From Mimachlamys varia (lineage: Eukaryota; Mollusca; Bivalvia; Pectinida; Pectinidae), in contig OX392528.1 of NCBI GenBank assembly GCA_947623455.1, forward strand, positions 52,036,322 to 52,100,321: a stretch of DNA of 64,000 bases, given 5' to 3'. The notes under the pieces were generated by a model. It was not told the origin of the DNA. It did no database searches and was given only the letters and a program-made list of their open reading frames with translations. The translations under genes were made by a program, and so were the position numbers. Positions 12,801-27,800 of this stretch are shown one piece after another. How positions within the stretch are numbered: position 1 is the stretch's first letter; the number at the start of each line of letters is the position of its first letter.

Positions 12801-15800
12801 TTGTGCTCTAGCCAAATTGATTGTTCCGTTTATAAAAATAATGATACAATATACTATGGTCATTAATTTGGAAACAAATTGAAGAAACTAAAGACAACTA
12901 CTGTTTCCATTGTTTACGCTTCACTTTTTGATCGTCTGACTTGACTTAAGCGAATTATATGAAAGTCATTTGGAGCACAGAATCCATGCTTGAGCGCGAG
13001 AACAGTTTCATGAATACGTGCCCAGTGCTTGAATATAAGTTTCTGATCGTGAATGACTTAATGGAAAATTGCAAATGTTTTTGTTATTGAATGTTTGAGA
13101 AGGATCTCTGGATCTTGTGTTTTAGGTCTACATAGCTGAAATCCAAGGCGAAGTAGCTACATGTGCCAAACGAAACACACACAAGCGCTCACTGAAAGAG
13201 TTGGAAAGAGTAAGTAGAAGATATTTATTTGTCTGCATTTAAGATGTCTTAAATGCCCAATATACGTAACTTCAGGAAATTTTTCATGATTCTGAAAAAT
13301 TCTGAAAAAAAATCAAGTTGATAACCATGCAAAAATCAGCCTAAAATGAAGAAAACCTGAGTGGTAACTAACAAGAAACTCTAGACAGAAAAATCCATAG
13401 AATTGAAAATAAAGTGAGGCCCACTTATGCCGAAGTTAGAAGATAGTTCAAAATTGGCGCATGTTTACAAATACCGAGTTACAACTGCTGCTGTACCGGT
13501 AACTGCGTCAGAATTCATCTTGAATATTGCTGATATCAGTTAATCTTAACTCAATCTATAATTATTAAAAGTTATAAGGCTTGCTTTTCACTTCAAGTTT
13601 TGCTGAAAGTTACATATATTGGGCCTTTAAATAAATAAATTCCTGTAGTTGAAATTGGGTTCTTTATGGATAGAAAAAAAGAAATTATGGCAGAAATATA
13701 TATTATAATTGCCATTGATCTAATAAATGGGATATAATTAAAACATCCTAAAGTTTTGTTCTGAAGAAATGAGATGAAATCTTGATTCTGTAGCTGTGTG
13801 GTACAGCTCAGTTTGCCAGTTGAGAAGACAATCTGTTCTGTCTGTTACAGATTAAGAAGAAGTGGGAGGACACGCCACGCCATTACCTACGCCTGGACAT
13901 ACGGTCCCTGTTACAGGAGGTGTCTATCACTGATGTAAGTAACCTCACTAGGCACTCGCCTTGTTAAGTGGCTGTTACTGGCACTGGTTCATAACACTGC
14001 ACAATTCACCTTAGACAAAATCAGACAACTTTGTGGGACTATAATTTTGTGGTTTCTAATAAAACAATAATGTGGTGGGGACACATGAATTTGTGGATAA
14101 ATAATTTATTCAGTGATCAATCTACAAAATTTTTCATGGGCCCTTTTCATTTGTATGAACAAAAACAATGGGTCCCACAATGTTAAATTTAACCATTTTC
14201 GGAAATTCAATGGGTCCTTGCATAATTCAATGAGTACAGGACTTAGGATGCACACGTAGATTGATCACTGATATAACTCTTAATATATTTGTGTTAAATA
14301 TACTACAGCCTCCCCAGTTCACACTTCATAGTATTTTTATTGCAGCCTCTCAAACACACACTCTCAATGCCTACACCAAGAGGCTGTCCTTAAAATGACC
14401 ATACCTGTAAAAGTACATAAAACCACACAAAACCAAACCATTCTTGGACATTTAATTTCAAAGTTTAAGTACCAAAGAAATCGAACGAAATTAAAATGAG
14501 TTAACTTTTAAGGGAGTTCATTATCATTTTGTGTATGACTAGGTTGAAATGGAGGATGAGGTGCGAGAGTCGGGTGAAAAGAGGAAGTCCACAGCCGCCG
14601 ACGAGGAGGACGAGTCGGTAGAGAACAGGTTTGGCGGGGTGAGTACAAACAATACCTGCCGTGTACTATTGTTATCGTGCCCTAATGTTAATTCCTTTCA
14701 GCAGTGCCAGAGTTGGGGGGGAGACATCTGTGGAGACATGTTGTTAGCTGGTAAGGTAAGTCTCCGCCACAGTGGTGGCTCTCCTGACGTTTCTCCTGTT
14801 GATACCGACAACTGGGAGTACACAGTTGTATAGTGTACTAGTACACTGTTGTACAGTGTACTGGTACACGGTTGTACAGTGTACTGGTACACAGTTGTAC
14901 GGTGTACTGGTACACGGTTGTACAGTGTACTGGTACACAGTTGTACAGTGTACTGGTACACGGTTGTGCAATGTACTGGTACACAGTTGTATAGTGTACA
15001 TGTACTGGTACACAGTTGTATAGTGTACTTGTACACAGTTGTACAGTGTAATGGTACACAGTTGTACAGTGTACCGGTACACAGTTGTACAGTGTACTAG
15101 TACACAGTTGTACAGTGTACTGGTACACAGTTGTATAGTGTAATGGTACACAGTTGTACAGTATACTAGTACATAGTTGTATAGTGTACTAAACAGTTGT
15201 ACAGTGTACTGGTACACAGTTGTATAGTGTACTGAACAGTCAAGCTTAAACTCGTGTAAAAAAAGTGCTCAGTGCAAAGTAGCTGCTTCATTCATTCACC
15301 CCTGAAGACACATTTGAACTTTCCAAAGGTTGGAATAGTTCATTATGAAAGTTCAGGGGTGAATGAGTTAAAGAATAGAGTAAACTTCTAATTCATAAAA
15401 ACATCTTTGTAGCTGTTTTTTATGAATATTATAAATCATGGTTGACATAACGAGTTAAGATTAAAAACTTACCCTTGGTGAAGTTTTAACCTTAACCCTG
15501 CCTGAAGTTATAAGGGCTGTTTCAGAATTTTATTTACACGAGGGACAGGAGGTACTTTTTCAGAGACCCCACAACCAACTAAAATTAATTAAAAAGGTGA
15601 TTTAATATAAGGAATGGTAGGCAGATCTGGTCTTACCCTAACAACCATGTTATATTAATACAAGTGCCTCCCACTTCTTCCGATACAGACACTTATGGAA
15701 TATCCCTTAGAAGTATCAACTTGTATAAAGGGAGATTGTCAACTACTTTTCCTGTTTGGAGGATATAAAGATTTGATTGAAAAATTACGAAAATAAGGTT

Positions 15801-18800
15801 GCTTGCTTTTCTCTGAAGAGTTGAGGAGAGTGTTGAACCTAACATTTGTAGGTGTTAAGAAATCTGCATACTGACAATTTCCATTACTCCAAATGAAGCT
15901 CCATTACCTGTATTAAGATGTTGACATTAATAATAGACAGAAGAAAAACACATTTTGACCCTTTTTCTGTTTTTCTGACCATTCAGAATGATGCAACTTC
16001 AGATATTTTGTTTAGATGGCATTTACAACTCAACAAGCAAGAATAACATCGATGAACGGTTCCTTGAACTACTTACCAGTATTCTTATTTGGGGTAGACT
16101 GTAAACCTTAACCCAACAAACTCACTCATAATTCAGTATGGTGTCTTCATACAAACATTGAGCCCCTATTTATATCTAAGTATTAATGATTGCTTTCAGT
16201 TTCTTAATCTCATTACAGGTCCGCCTTCAAAAATATGGAGGGATGGTGATTAATAACGAGTTTATTATATTTTAGATCGATACATAATTACATTCCTGCC
16301 ACATATGAGTTGCAAAGTGAAATATGTAATCTTTTTCACAAGATTAAGTACGCTTTTAAAAAGATTATGTGTGTCAGTGTACACTTGTCTGCAGAATCAA
16401 GCTTTTATTTTTAAATAAGAGCTTGATTCATCAGGTTTTGTATAAAAACTGACAAAACTTTGATGAATTCCAAAGATCAGAATGTCTCTGATACAAGTTA
16501 CATACACAGAAAGTGTGAGGCTTGCTCCGCGTGTGCACTAGACCGGTAGATACACAACATAAATTTAATTATGTCCTATGGAAAGCTTTACTTGCTTTTC
16601 TGTATGAAACCCTGAAAACACAATTCCCAATTGAACTCATTCACCCCTCGGTAAATTTGAACTCTTCCAACTCAAAGGTTGGAATAGTTCATTGTGAAAG
16701 TTCGGGGGTGAATAAGTTCATTCCTGGCTTCAAAAGTTCTTGAATGATCAAACTCACAAACAACCTGATTGTATATGATGTAACACGATGTGACATTAAT
16801 TACATAGACCTTGAATACAGCTGCTCCAACCCAAATCCATTTAATATGAGACAAATCATGTTAAGTAGAACTAAGGGAAATGAAGTCACGTACCATAATA
16901 TTATATAATATCATGGCATGTTTCATTTGGTTGAACTTGAAATCGCCTATGTTACAACAATGTATTAGCTTTAAATCATACGATAAAATTTTTAGTTCAA
17001 GATATTGAGAAAATTCTTATTATTGATATATATCAATTCGCCCGAAGTCAAAACTTTTATAGATTCTACATGGTCTGTATAACACCATATTGACCGAATT
17101 TAAAGGTCCTTTATTTTTATATTGGATATGAAACTTGTTTGTAAACAACTGATATTGCGTTATATATCTTGATAAAGCATGAAATTTACAGTGGGGCACT
17201 GTGATGTCACAATGATTATGACATCACAAATGCAATATTGACCCGGTGTTTCTAAAAGTAGAAACATCAGGTCAATATCACAAAAAGTGGACCTCCATAT
17301 GACCATATTTTAGCCAATAGGAATTGAGGAAAGTCAGACCATATCTAATATATGCAGTTACTCATAAGTGAAGCAAAATTGCTCAATGTTCAGTTGAAAA
17401 TTGGTCTACATACGGTGTAAGCCCAGACAAATGTCTACCTAATTTATACGACAGATGTTTATCTTAAGATGTGTCTTTTATACAAGTAATGGTTGATTAA
17501 GCAATTATATTTTAGAACTAATTGTGTAAGTAGTTATAACAGTGTTACAAATGTGACGGAATATAGAACACATCGTAGACACACAAATCAAACCAGATCT
17601 GTCACAAGAGAGCTAATAAATAAATATAAATTAACTGGGAACTGAGGGCTGTACAGTGTTTTTGCTACCTTGATTTTGCAAGTGCCTTGTTGATTTGGGA
17701 AAATATAAAAAGGATTTTAAGTAAAATTGGGTAAATATTATTGAATTTTGCTTAATTTTGTGAAAATAACACAACTTTTGACTGGGGGAAACAGCCTTAA
17801 ATCGGCTGTAAAAATGGGCAAACAAAATCCCATGAGAAAGAGAAGAAATGAAACTTGTGACTTGAGTGAGGCGCAAACCAAAGACCTCTAGGTTATGGAG
17901 CCAATGGTAAGAAACAATATTTTATGAGAAAGAGAATAAATGAAACTTGTGACTCGAGTGGGGCGTGTATAAAGACCTCTACCTCTACGAAGCCAATATC
18001 TTTCCTCGAAGTCAATAGATCTGTACCAGTTGAACTGGTTCATATTACCTCTTGATATTGTTATGCAAGGCCAGGTCTCACCACATGACAGCAGAATTCA
18101 ATTTGATTTTCTGAGAAATTTTATATCTGTTTCCACTTAGTGTAGTGACACTGAAGTGAATGAAGCCAGAAACCTGTTCTACCTATGTAATGTTCATGTA
18201 TATAACCATGTTCTGTGAACATGTTCTGATGAGTCATAAAAATAATTTCTTGTGGAATCAAACTTTCATTTGAAGCTTTGATTAATTCTATTTTATAATG
18301 TAGTTAATGAGAAGACTTAAATAATTTTAAAAAATCAAAGTGCATCTGATATTGGTTACACTGAAAGGGGTCCATCTTATTTCATCCTCGATAAGTTTTA
18401 TTAAGAAGGACACACTGTTTGTATGTGATATATGTATGAAATACAACCCTATCGTTGGCCTGTAATCTCCCGTACACCAATATGTGATCATGTATACCCA
18501 AGTTTTGTGTTGGTGTCTTCTCATTCAAGTAACATATACATGTCTTGTTCCCCTGAATTCATGAACCTCCCAAGTCTTCTTTATTGAGGACATTTTCAGG
18601 CACAATAATTTATTATATATTTCCCAATTCCTACAGCCTAGTCATAATGTTAACGGTTTGAGGCTACGAGTTACCAAAGTTGGTGGCGAGATTTAGCTCA
18701 CCAAAATTTGTATGTGTTTGTGATAATGTTTATGAATTGGACATCAGGTTGACTCCTGCTCGAATTATTTTCCTATCTGAAAAATATTATTTTAACATGA

Positions 18801-21800
18801 ATATATTTAACATCAGTACATGCAATAATCATTTTAACTCAAATATCAACATCTGTTCTTCTGATAATATCTTTAAAACAATTGAAGTCAACATGCGATT
18901 TGAAAATAGAATAGTGTGAAAATGTTTGTAGCACAAAGTTATTCAACATCCGTTCATGCAATTTGAAAATAGACTAGTGTGATAATCTTTTTAAAACGAA
19001 TGTTGTCAACATCCGTACAATCTGTTCACCACACTTTCATAACGGCAGACTGTAAGAGTCTATGCAATTGCACGTCAAATTCTAGCAACATTTGTACAAG
19101 TTTTTGTTTAATTTCGATAAATGAACTTAATAAAATTATGGTTAATGGCAATCTTTGGTGACTTGAGTGTAAATTTAGATAGTCCAACACACTATTTTGC
19201 TGAAACCTCCCTGTTTTGGGGTATGATTGGCAAAGTGGTGTGGAGAGATTGAAGTATACAAGAGAATATAATAAAATTAGGTTGTAACTTGATATGTTAC
19301 CCTATACACCCCACTGTATGTGATATAATGATACCCAGTGGGTAGATATGTTACCCTATACACCTCACTGAATGTGATATAATGATACCCAGAGGGTAGA
19401 TTTGTTACCCTATACACCTCACTGAATGTGATATAATGATACCCAGTGGGTAGATATGTTACCCTATACACCTCACTGAATGTGATATAATGATACCCAG
19501 TGGGTAGATATGTTACCCTATACACCTCACTGTATGTGATATAATGATACCCAGTGAGTTGATATGTTACCCTATACATCTCACTGTATGTGATATAATG
19601 ATACCCAGTGGGTAGATATGTTACCCTATACACCCCACTGTATGTGATATAATGATACCCAGTGGGTAGATATGTTACCCTATACATCTCACTGTATGTG
19701 ATATAATGATGCCCAGTGGGTAGATATGTTACCCTATACACCCCAATGTATGTGATTAAGTGATACCCAGTGGGTAGATATGTTACCCTATACACCCTAA
19801 TGTATGTGATTAAGTGATACCAAGTGGGTAGATATGTTACCCTATACGTCCCACTGTATGTGATATAATGATACCCAGTGGGTAGATATGTTACCCTATA
19901 GGTCCCACTGTATGTGATATAATGATACCCAGCGGGTAGATATGTTCCCCTTACGTCCCACTGTATGTGATATAATGATACCCAGCGGGTAGATATGTTA
20001 CCCTATACGTCCCACTGTATGTGATATAATGATACCCAGTGGGTAGATATGTTACCCTATAGGTCCCACTGTATGTGATATAATGATACCCAGCGGGTAG
20101 ATATGTTCCCCTTACGTCCCACTGTATGTGATATAATGATACCCAGCGGGTAGATATGTTACCCTATACGTCCCACTGTATGTGATATAATGATACCCAG
20201 TGGGTAAATATGTTACCCTATACATCCCACTGTATGTGATATAATGATACCCAGTGGGTAAATATGTTACCCTATATACCCCACTGTATGTGATATAATA
20301 ATACCCAGTTGGTAGATATGTTCCCCTATACGTCCCACTGTATGTGATATAATGATATAATGATACCCAGTGGGTAGATATGTTACCCTTAACATCCCAC
20401 TGTATGTGATATAATGATATAATGATACCCAGTCGGTAAATATGTTACCCTATATACCCCACTGTATGTGATATAATAATACCCAGCGGGTAGATATGTT
20501 CCCCTATACGTCCCACTGTATGTGATTTAATGATACCCAGTGGGTAAATATGTTACCCTATACATTCTACTGTATTTGATATAATGATACCCAGTGGGTA
20601 GATATGTTACCCTATACGTCCCACTGTATGTGATATAATGATACCCAGTGGGTAGATATGTTACCCTTAACATCCCACTGTATGTGATATAATGATATAA
20701 TGATACCCAGTGGGTAGATATGTTACCCTTAACATCCCACTGTATGTGATATAATGATATAATGATACCCAGTGGGTAGATATGTTACCCTATACATCTC
20801 ACTGTATGTAATATAATGATACCCAGTGGGTAGATATGTTACCCTATACACCCCACTGTATGTGATATAATGATACCCAGTGGGTAGATATGTTACCCTA
20901 TACATCTCACTGTATGTGATGTAATGATACCCAGTGGGTAGATATGTTACCCTATACAGCCCAGTGTATGTGATATAATGATACCCAGTGAGTTAATATG
21001 TTATCCTTTATGTCTCACTGTATATGATATAATGATATAATGATACCCAGTGGGTAGATATGTTACCCTATACCGCCCACTGTATATGATATAATGATAT
21101 AATGATACTCAGTGGGTAAATATGTTACCCTATACGTCTCACTGTATATATAATGATATAATGATACCCAGTGGGTAGATATGTTACCCTATACCTCCCA
21201 CTGTATATGATATAATGATATAATGATACCCAGTGGGTAAATATGTTACCCTATACGTCTCACTGTATATATAATGATATAATGATACCCAGTGGGTAGA
21301 TATGTTACCCTATACCTCCCACTGTATATGATATAATGATATAATGATACCCAGTGGGTAGATATGCTACCCTATACGTCCCTCTGTATGTGATATAATG
21401 ATACCCAGTGGGTAGATATGTTCCCCTTACATCCCACTGTATGTGATATGATGATACCCAGTGGGTAGAAAAGTTACCCTATACACCCCACTGTATGTGA
21501 TATAATGATACCCAGTGGGTAGAAATGTTACCCTATACACCTCACTGTATGTGATATAAAGATACCCAGTGGGTAGAAATGTTACCCTATACACCCCACT
21601 GTATGTGATATAATGATACCCAGTGGATAGATATGTTACCCTATACATCCCATTATACATGTATGTGCTATGATGATACCCAGTTGGTACCCACTGTACG
21701 CGATACAATCATAACCTTTTTGGTAAATATCTAACCCTATGCATTTATATTTGCTTGTGTGCTACTCCTGATTCACAAACACATTTACCTACAAAGTGTG

Positions 21801-24800
21801 CTACTCCTGATTCACAAACACATTCACCTACAAAGTCTTCTATGAAGAAGCTGGTTAGGATTTGTGTAGACCCTGACTTATGAATAGCCCCTCCTCTAAC
21901 AGGAAACATAGTAGCACAGAGTGGGTGGATGGCTGGATGGAGAATAAATGAAATCCCAAACAGCCCTCCTCTCCGAGGAATCAAGGTAACACATAATGTA
22001 TAGAGGCCAAATACTAAAAAATACATCAACCCCAAAACAACCCTTCTCTATGAGGAATCTTGTAGTACATTGTAATACATAATGTAATGTTTAGAGGCCA
22101 AATACATCAAACCCCAAAACAATCTTCCTCTATGAGGAATCTTGTAGTACATTGTAATAGATATATGTAATGTATAGAGGCCAAATACATCAAACCCAAA
22201 ATAATCCTCTTCTATGAGGATTCTTGTAGTACATTGTAATAGATATATGTAATGTATAGAGGCCAAAAATATCAACCCCAAAACAATCCTTCTCTATGAG
22301 GAATCTTGTATTACATTGTAATAGGTATGTAATGTATAGAGGCCAAATACGTAAACCCCAAAACAACCCTCCTCTACGAGGAATCTTGTAGTACATGAAG
22401 ATATATAATGTATAGAGATAAAATACGTTATCAACTCCAGAAAAAACCTCATGGAGGAAACCTGATGTAGCAAGTGAAACCTGTGGAGTCCATGAATTCA
22501 GCTGTCCTCTATGAGGAAACTTCATGTGAAAAATAAATGCTGTCTTGAGATAAAGAAAGCATGATCATGAGCTCCACTGGTATTCAAGTCCTGTCTATAA
22601 AGAAATTTAAGATGCCTTGTATTAATATTCTTTCACGCCATTGAACATCAATATCATTAACCTAGGGGAGGTTTATTATCACCTGCGTTCACCGAAATGA
22701 GGGATATTAATTTGGGTTTGTCCGTCGATCTGTCTGACTGTCTTTCCGTTCGCCTGTCTGTCACACTTCGTTTCCGTGCAATAACGCCAACAAATATTAT
22801 TCCTGGAACAAAAACATACAATTGAATGCCCATACACTTAAAGTGTATTTCATATGTATAAGTGTGTAAAGGTGATAGTGTTGTTAACATCTATGATGAG
22901 TTAAGACAGTCCTATTAAGATTTTTTAGATTTTGATATTTAATTTGTATTGGTGTGGGTGCCTCTGGCACTTGTCACACTAAAAAAGACCCATCTTCATA
23001 TTGTTATTGGTAGTTTCAACTAGAATAGAACACACGCTACTCACTTATATGAGAAGTAACCAAAAGGATATATAGAAATTATGTACTGTATCATGTGTGT
23101 TCTATGAGAAAACTCAATACAGTGATAACTGTTGACAGATCCTAAACTACACAAAGTCCCAAACAAACAACCCTTAACATTGAGCAAATCTTTAGAGAAA
23201 TAATACATGACCCCTGGCCCACACACTTTTGAGGAAACTATTAATTACAATGTCAATTCTGAAAGCAAGAATGACCAAACAGCCCTTTTCTATTTATATG
23301 AAACTTGATTGCTTGATTGCTTGACTGTTTGATTGTTTTTTAAAATGAAGTTTTAAAAGTGAATCATATATAGAAATCTCCCTGTCTGTCCATAAATGTT
23401 GTGAGGGCAACTCCTCCCAATTTATTTTTTTAACCGGAGAAGATATTTCAGGTAAGGGTTCTGTAGAGGATACAATATTTTGATTCAATGTTTGGCAATG
23501 TGAGAAAATATAGTTTTACTTCTTACAACCAATTTCTTATGAAAATGCTGGGTGTACTTGAATTAAAGCTCTAATATATAATTATCTATACCAGTGAAAG
23601 TTCTGAAAGTTTTCTTTCTTGATTCAAAAAGGGAAAACTTAGGTGTTAGAATAACACCAACCATCTGCATCAAATTGGCGAGCTCCAATATTTAGATCTA
23701 TATACCAATAAATGTACTAAGAGTTATCTCTCTTGATACAGAAAGGAAATTATTGGAGAAAACAATCACGTACTGACTAAACAAGTAGATACTGCATCAA
23801 ATGAGAGTCTGTTGAATGTACAGGGAAAACAATGTTTTTTGATATTGAGAAATGCTAAGTACAGTGTACATCCTGAAAAATTTTGAAAAAAATGATGCTG
23901 TCATAACACATTATGATTGACTAGCATGAATATGTCTTCTGACAGGATGTGTAGTTGTTATCGTATATATATATATTTATAAGAGATGGTCTATTTACAG
24001 CTGAAAATGCTTTAGAACGTCCTCTTTGTATTGTGCACATTTTCTAACTTTTATAAGATGACGTAACACACACATATGCTGCACCTCTTAAATTTAGTAG
24101 TAGATACAGTATGCGGAAAAACTATTGAAACAAGACATTGTGTACACAAAACATTGTAAATCTTGCCAGCATGGTCATATAAATTGAGATGATGTTATAG
24201 TTGTTTGTGTACATCAGAAACAAAATTTAGTAACTTTGCTGTCATTTAGGTGTTGAAAAATGTATCCGTCCATACTATAAGAGTTATTCCCCTTGTATTA
24301 ATGTTTAAAAGGTCAGGTTGGTCATGGTACCGTAGTCAAATTCGTAATAAGACTTTACATGATGGTTTCTACCATATCTGTTGTAAATGCTGATAAAATG
24401 TTTATGATCATTGATATTTGAATGTTTTACCTGATGTTACGATAAACGTTTAATATTTTTTTGACTTACCAGATTCCATATTAATAGATAAATCTGATTA
24501 TTTACAGATGTCGGTAATGGTATTTTATTTACCTGACCTTGTGGGAAAGATGGATGAGTTATGTATTTACGTTACCTTGTGTTAAGGGAAAGGATATAAA
24601 TTAATGTTTCACCAATGCTTTACTTATCTGACCTGGATAGGGAAGAACAAATAAGTTATCAATCAGCCTTACCGTGTGTACAGGTAAATAGAAATAATGA
24701 TGATTTATTAACTTACATTGTGATAAAGATGCAGACAAATATTTTGCTGATTTACCCGATGTCGATTATGATAAATGATTTACCTGATGTCATTTATGAT

Positions 24801-27800
24801 AAATGATTTACCTGATGTGAATTTTGATAACTGATTTACTTGATGTGAATTAAGATAACTGATTTACCTTATGTGAATTTTGATAACTGATTTACTTGAT
24901 GTGAATTATGATAACTGATTTACCTGATGTGAATTATGATAACTGATTTACTTGATATCATTTATAATAACTGATTTACCTGATGTCAATTATGATAACT
25001 GATTAACTGATGTCAATTATGATAAATGATTTACCTGATGTGAATTTTGATAACTGATTTACCTGATATGAATTTTGATAACTGATTTACTGGATGTGAA
25101 TTATGATAACTGATTTACCTGATGTCAATTATGATAACTGATTTACTTGATATCATTTATGATAAATGATTTACCTGATGTCAATTATGATAACCTGATT
25201 TACCTGATCTTGTGATGAAGGTAAATACAGATTATTATAATGATTCACATTATGGTGTGATGAAGGCAAGACATGCAAAGTAAATCAGTAATGTAACATC
25301 TGTAATGATGGTGAAGTTAATGATTTACTTCAAAGATTAAGACGAAGAAATCTATCATGATCCATCATGTATCAAACTGAAGTTTTGAATAAACAAAATG
25401 TCAGTAAAATATTGAGTATATCATAGTATAGAAAAGGGCTCATCATCAGAAATAGTCTTAAAAAGAGCCTTATCTCACAGATAATGTATTGAAATGATTT
25501 ATATTATTTCATCTGTGCATAGGAAAATATGAAATGAAACAAGCTTCATTATGTTAACTTGTATTAAAAATGCTTCTTATTAATTCAATTCGTTTCATTT
25601 TAACACAATCACACATGGCATGTCTGTAGACAAATTTCCATACATGCTGAGCTTGTGGCATCAAAACCACTGCTTAAGTGGTATAAGAGAAAATGTTACC
25701 TGTCGATTCTGAAAAGGTTGGATATAGCATTATGTCACAAAAATATCCACAAAACATGGTACTAATTGCTGCTAAAATTATAATCAGGACAGAAAATTCA
25801 TTTTTCAAATTAATGTAGCATGATTCCATGTTGCTAAAATAATGATCTTGACAAAAAAATCAGCTTGACAACTTAATTGTCACATGTATAGTGATTTTCC
25901 TGATATATACATTATAATGCGATGATATGTACAAATGGTACCACTAATCAGTGATGACTAAAGCAGGATATCTTTCTGGTGTCGGTAAGCAGACCTACCT
26001 GTCATGTATGCTTTTCATTCGTTCTCTTGAAAGCAGCGCATCGGTCTTCTTACGTTCACTCATTATTGCATAATTGCATATTTTGGAAAATTCAACCATG
26101 ACTTTAAATGATTTTATCCAGAGGCTTCCACTTTTAATGACAATAACTTTCCCAGCTGAATTCATTGATCTTACAGGAGGTATATTTTGTTTGTCAAAAT
26201 GCAAATCTGTGTTAAATTGCAGAATCATTGCAATTCTGTAACTTGTTTCTCCATGAAATTTTTTATCCAAAGGCTTCCGCATTTAATGAGAATAACTTTC
26301 CTGCTGAATTCATTTAATATGTATATAGTATCTTACAGGTATATTTTGTTTGTCAAAATGCGAATATGTGGTAAATTGCAGAATCATTGCAATTCGGAAA
26401 GTGGTTTTTCTTCATGACATACGTTGTTATGCTTTAATATCGATGTGATGAAGATGTAAAAATTAAATACAAAATAGTAGATGAAACACAACAAAAACCT
26501 TTTCAAATTGCCACTGCCTGTTTCCGGTACATTTAGAAATGTCTAAATGCACAGCCCGACATGCTGATACTAAATGGTTGTGTTGTGTCTCAGTAACTTG
26601 TTTGTATTTCCCTGATGATAAATTGTTGATTCACTGTTTCAGTGACTAAATGAATTATTCTTTCATATTTGTTGCATTATGTAAATAATTTTTGTTGCTG
26701 TATTACTAGGCATACAAGAAAAGTCGTTGGGAGTTAGACACGTCGGAGGAGCATTTAGGTAGGTTTTTTATTACGCTTGTACAGTTATCAATCTACATGC
26801 GAGTCACAAGTCCAGTAATCATAAAATTATGATGGGGCTCATAGAAATTCTGGAAATGCTTCAGTTTAACATTATGGGACCCATCCTTTTCAGCAATGTG
26901 TACAAAAAGGACCCATGGAAATGAATTGTTAATTGACCACTGCATGTATCAGTTAATTACATCAAATAGAAATTCCGTCAATAGTGTAATATAAATAATT
27001 ATTTTACCATTGAAGATTGTTAAAAGTAACAAATATATATATTTAAAAAAATAACAAAAATATTTATTTATTGTGAAAAGTAGTTTTTATTTCTATTACA
27101 AGAAAATTTGTAATAATAAAGGTCTACTATTTCTAGAAAGAAATGGTGAGCTTTGAAAATCTGAATGTTTGTTTTCTGTAGTCACTGCAAGCTCTGTTGA
27201 TGCTGGCGTACTTTAGTATAGAAAAACGTTGTCCTACTGTGAATAACAGGCGAAAAGTATAGGAAAACTTTGTATTACTGTGAATAAAAGGGGGAAAAGA
27301 AGATATCATTGATTTTACTCTATAAATGTGGCTAATTTTGAGAACAGAACTTCAAATTAATCCACAGCACTAAATTCCTTACTTTTCTCCGAATAACAAT
27401 GCCAGACATTTGTTGTATATCTTAACAGATAAATTGGATGGTCTTCGACATGGCAAACGGAAGCGTTCCCCAAATCCTACAACCATGGATGATTTCCTAC
27501 AGCTAGCTGATGATATAATGTCCCGTCCTTCCGTACCAGGAAAGAAAAGGGTGAGATATTGATTCAGTTATCTTAACTTTTAAAGTCTAAACAGCTACCT
27601 TCTACATAACAGTAACTTTAAAAATGAGATATTTACGGAAGATTTGTCTTGGTTAAAATGTAACCTTCTTTAAAAGTCATATCATTAAATTGTCATCTTC
27701 ATTTCATGTAATTTATGTAGTTATTAACATTATCAGAATTGTTTTGTTTCTGAAGTGTATGAAGCCGTGTTTAGAAAGTACGTTTTTGGAAAGGTTACCA

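Larger units (their letters stand above)
14639..26709 (+). other. Intron 11 (12 kb)
   Basis: Phase-0 GT-AG intron of 12,071 bp between the acidic linker exon and the SRWELDTSEE exon. It carries a possible cassette exon, four minisatellites, two small foldback repeats and a transposon-derived fragment at 22660-22800. Stretches 15400-16500, 17300-17800, 18000-19280, 22900-24740 and 25220-26100 are AT-rich with no gene or family repeat that I recognise. Confidence 0.8.

Noticed and set aside
10087..13934. Bacterial zeta-toxin-type kinase or a transferred gene
   Set aside because: The P-loop fold is related, but the exon structure, RG-rich N-terminus and near-identity to the vertebrate YLPM1 C-terminus identify a native animal gene.
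14698..15217. Several overlapping 80-157-codon frames on both strands rich in YTVQLCTST or VLVHSCTVY
   Set aside because: All six frames of the 23-bp palindromic repeat lack stops; no coding support.
19277..21708. Minus-strand frames of 172 and 93 codons (VYRVTYLPTGYHYITYS repeats)
   Set aside because: Translation of a 54-bp satellite. No signal peptide, start context or flanking exon, and frame is lost wherever units gain or lose bases.
19287..21720. CRISPR-like regular repeat array
   Set aside because: The spacers are themselves repeated, the units are head-to-tail identical, and the context is an animal intron.
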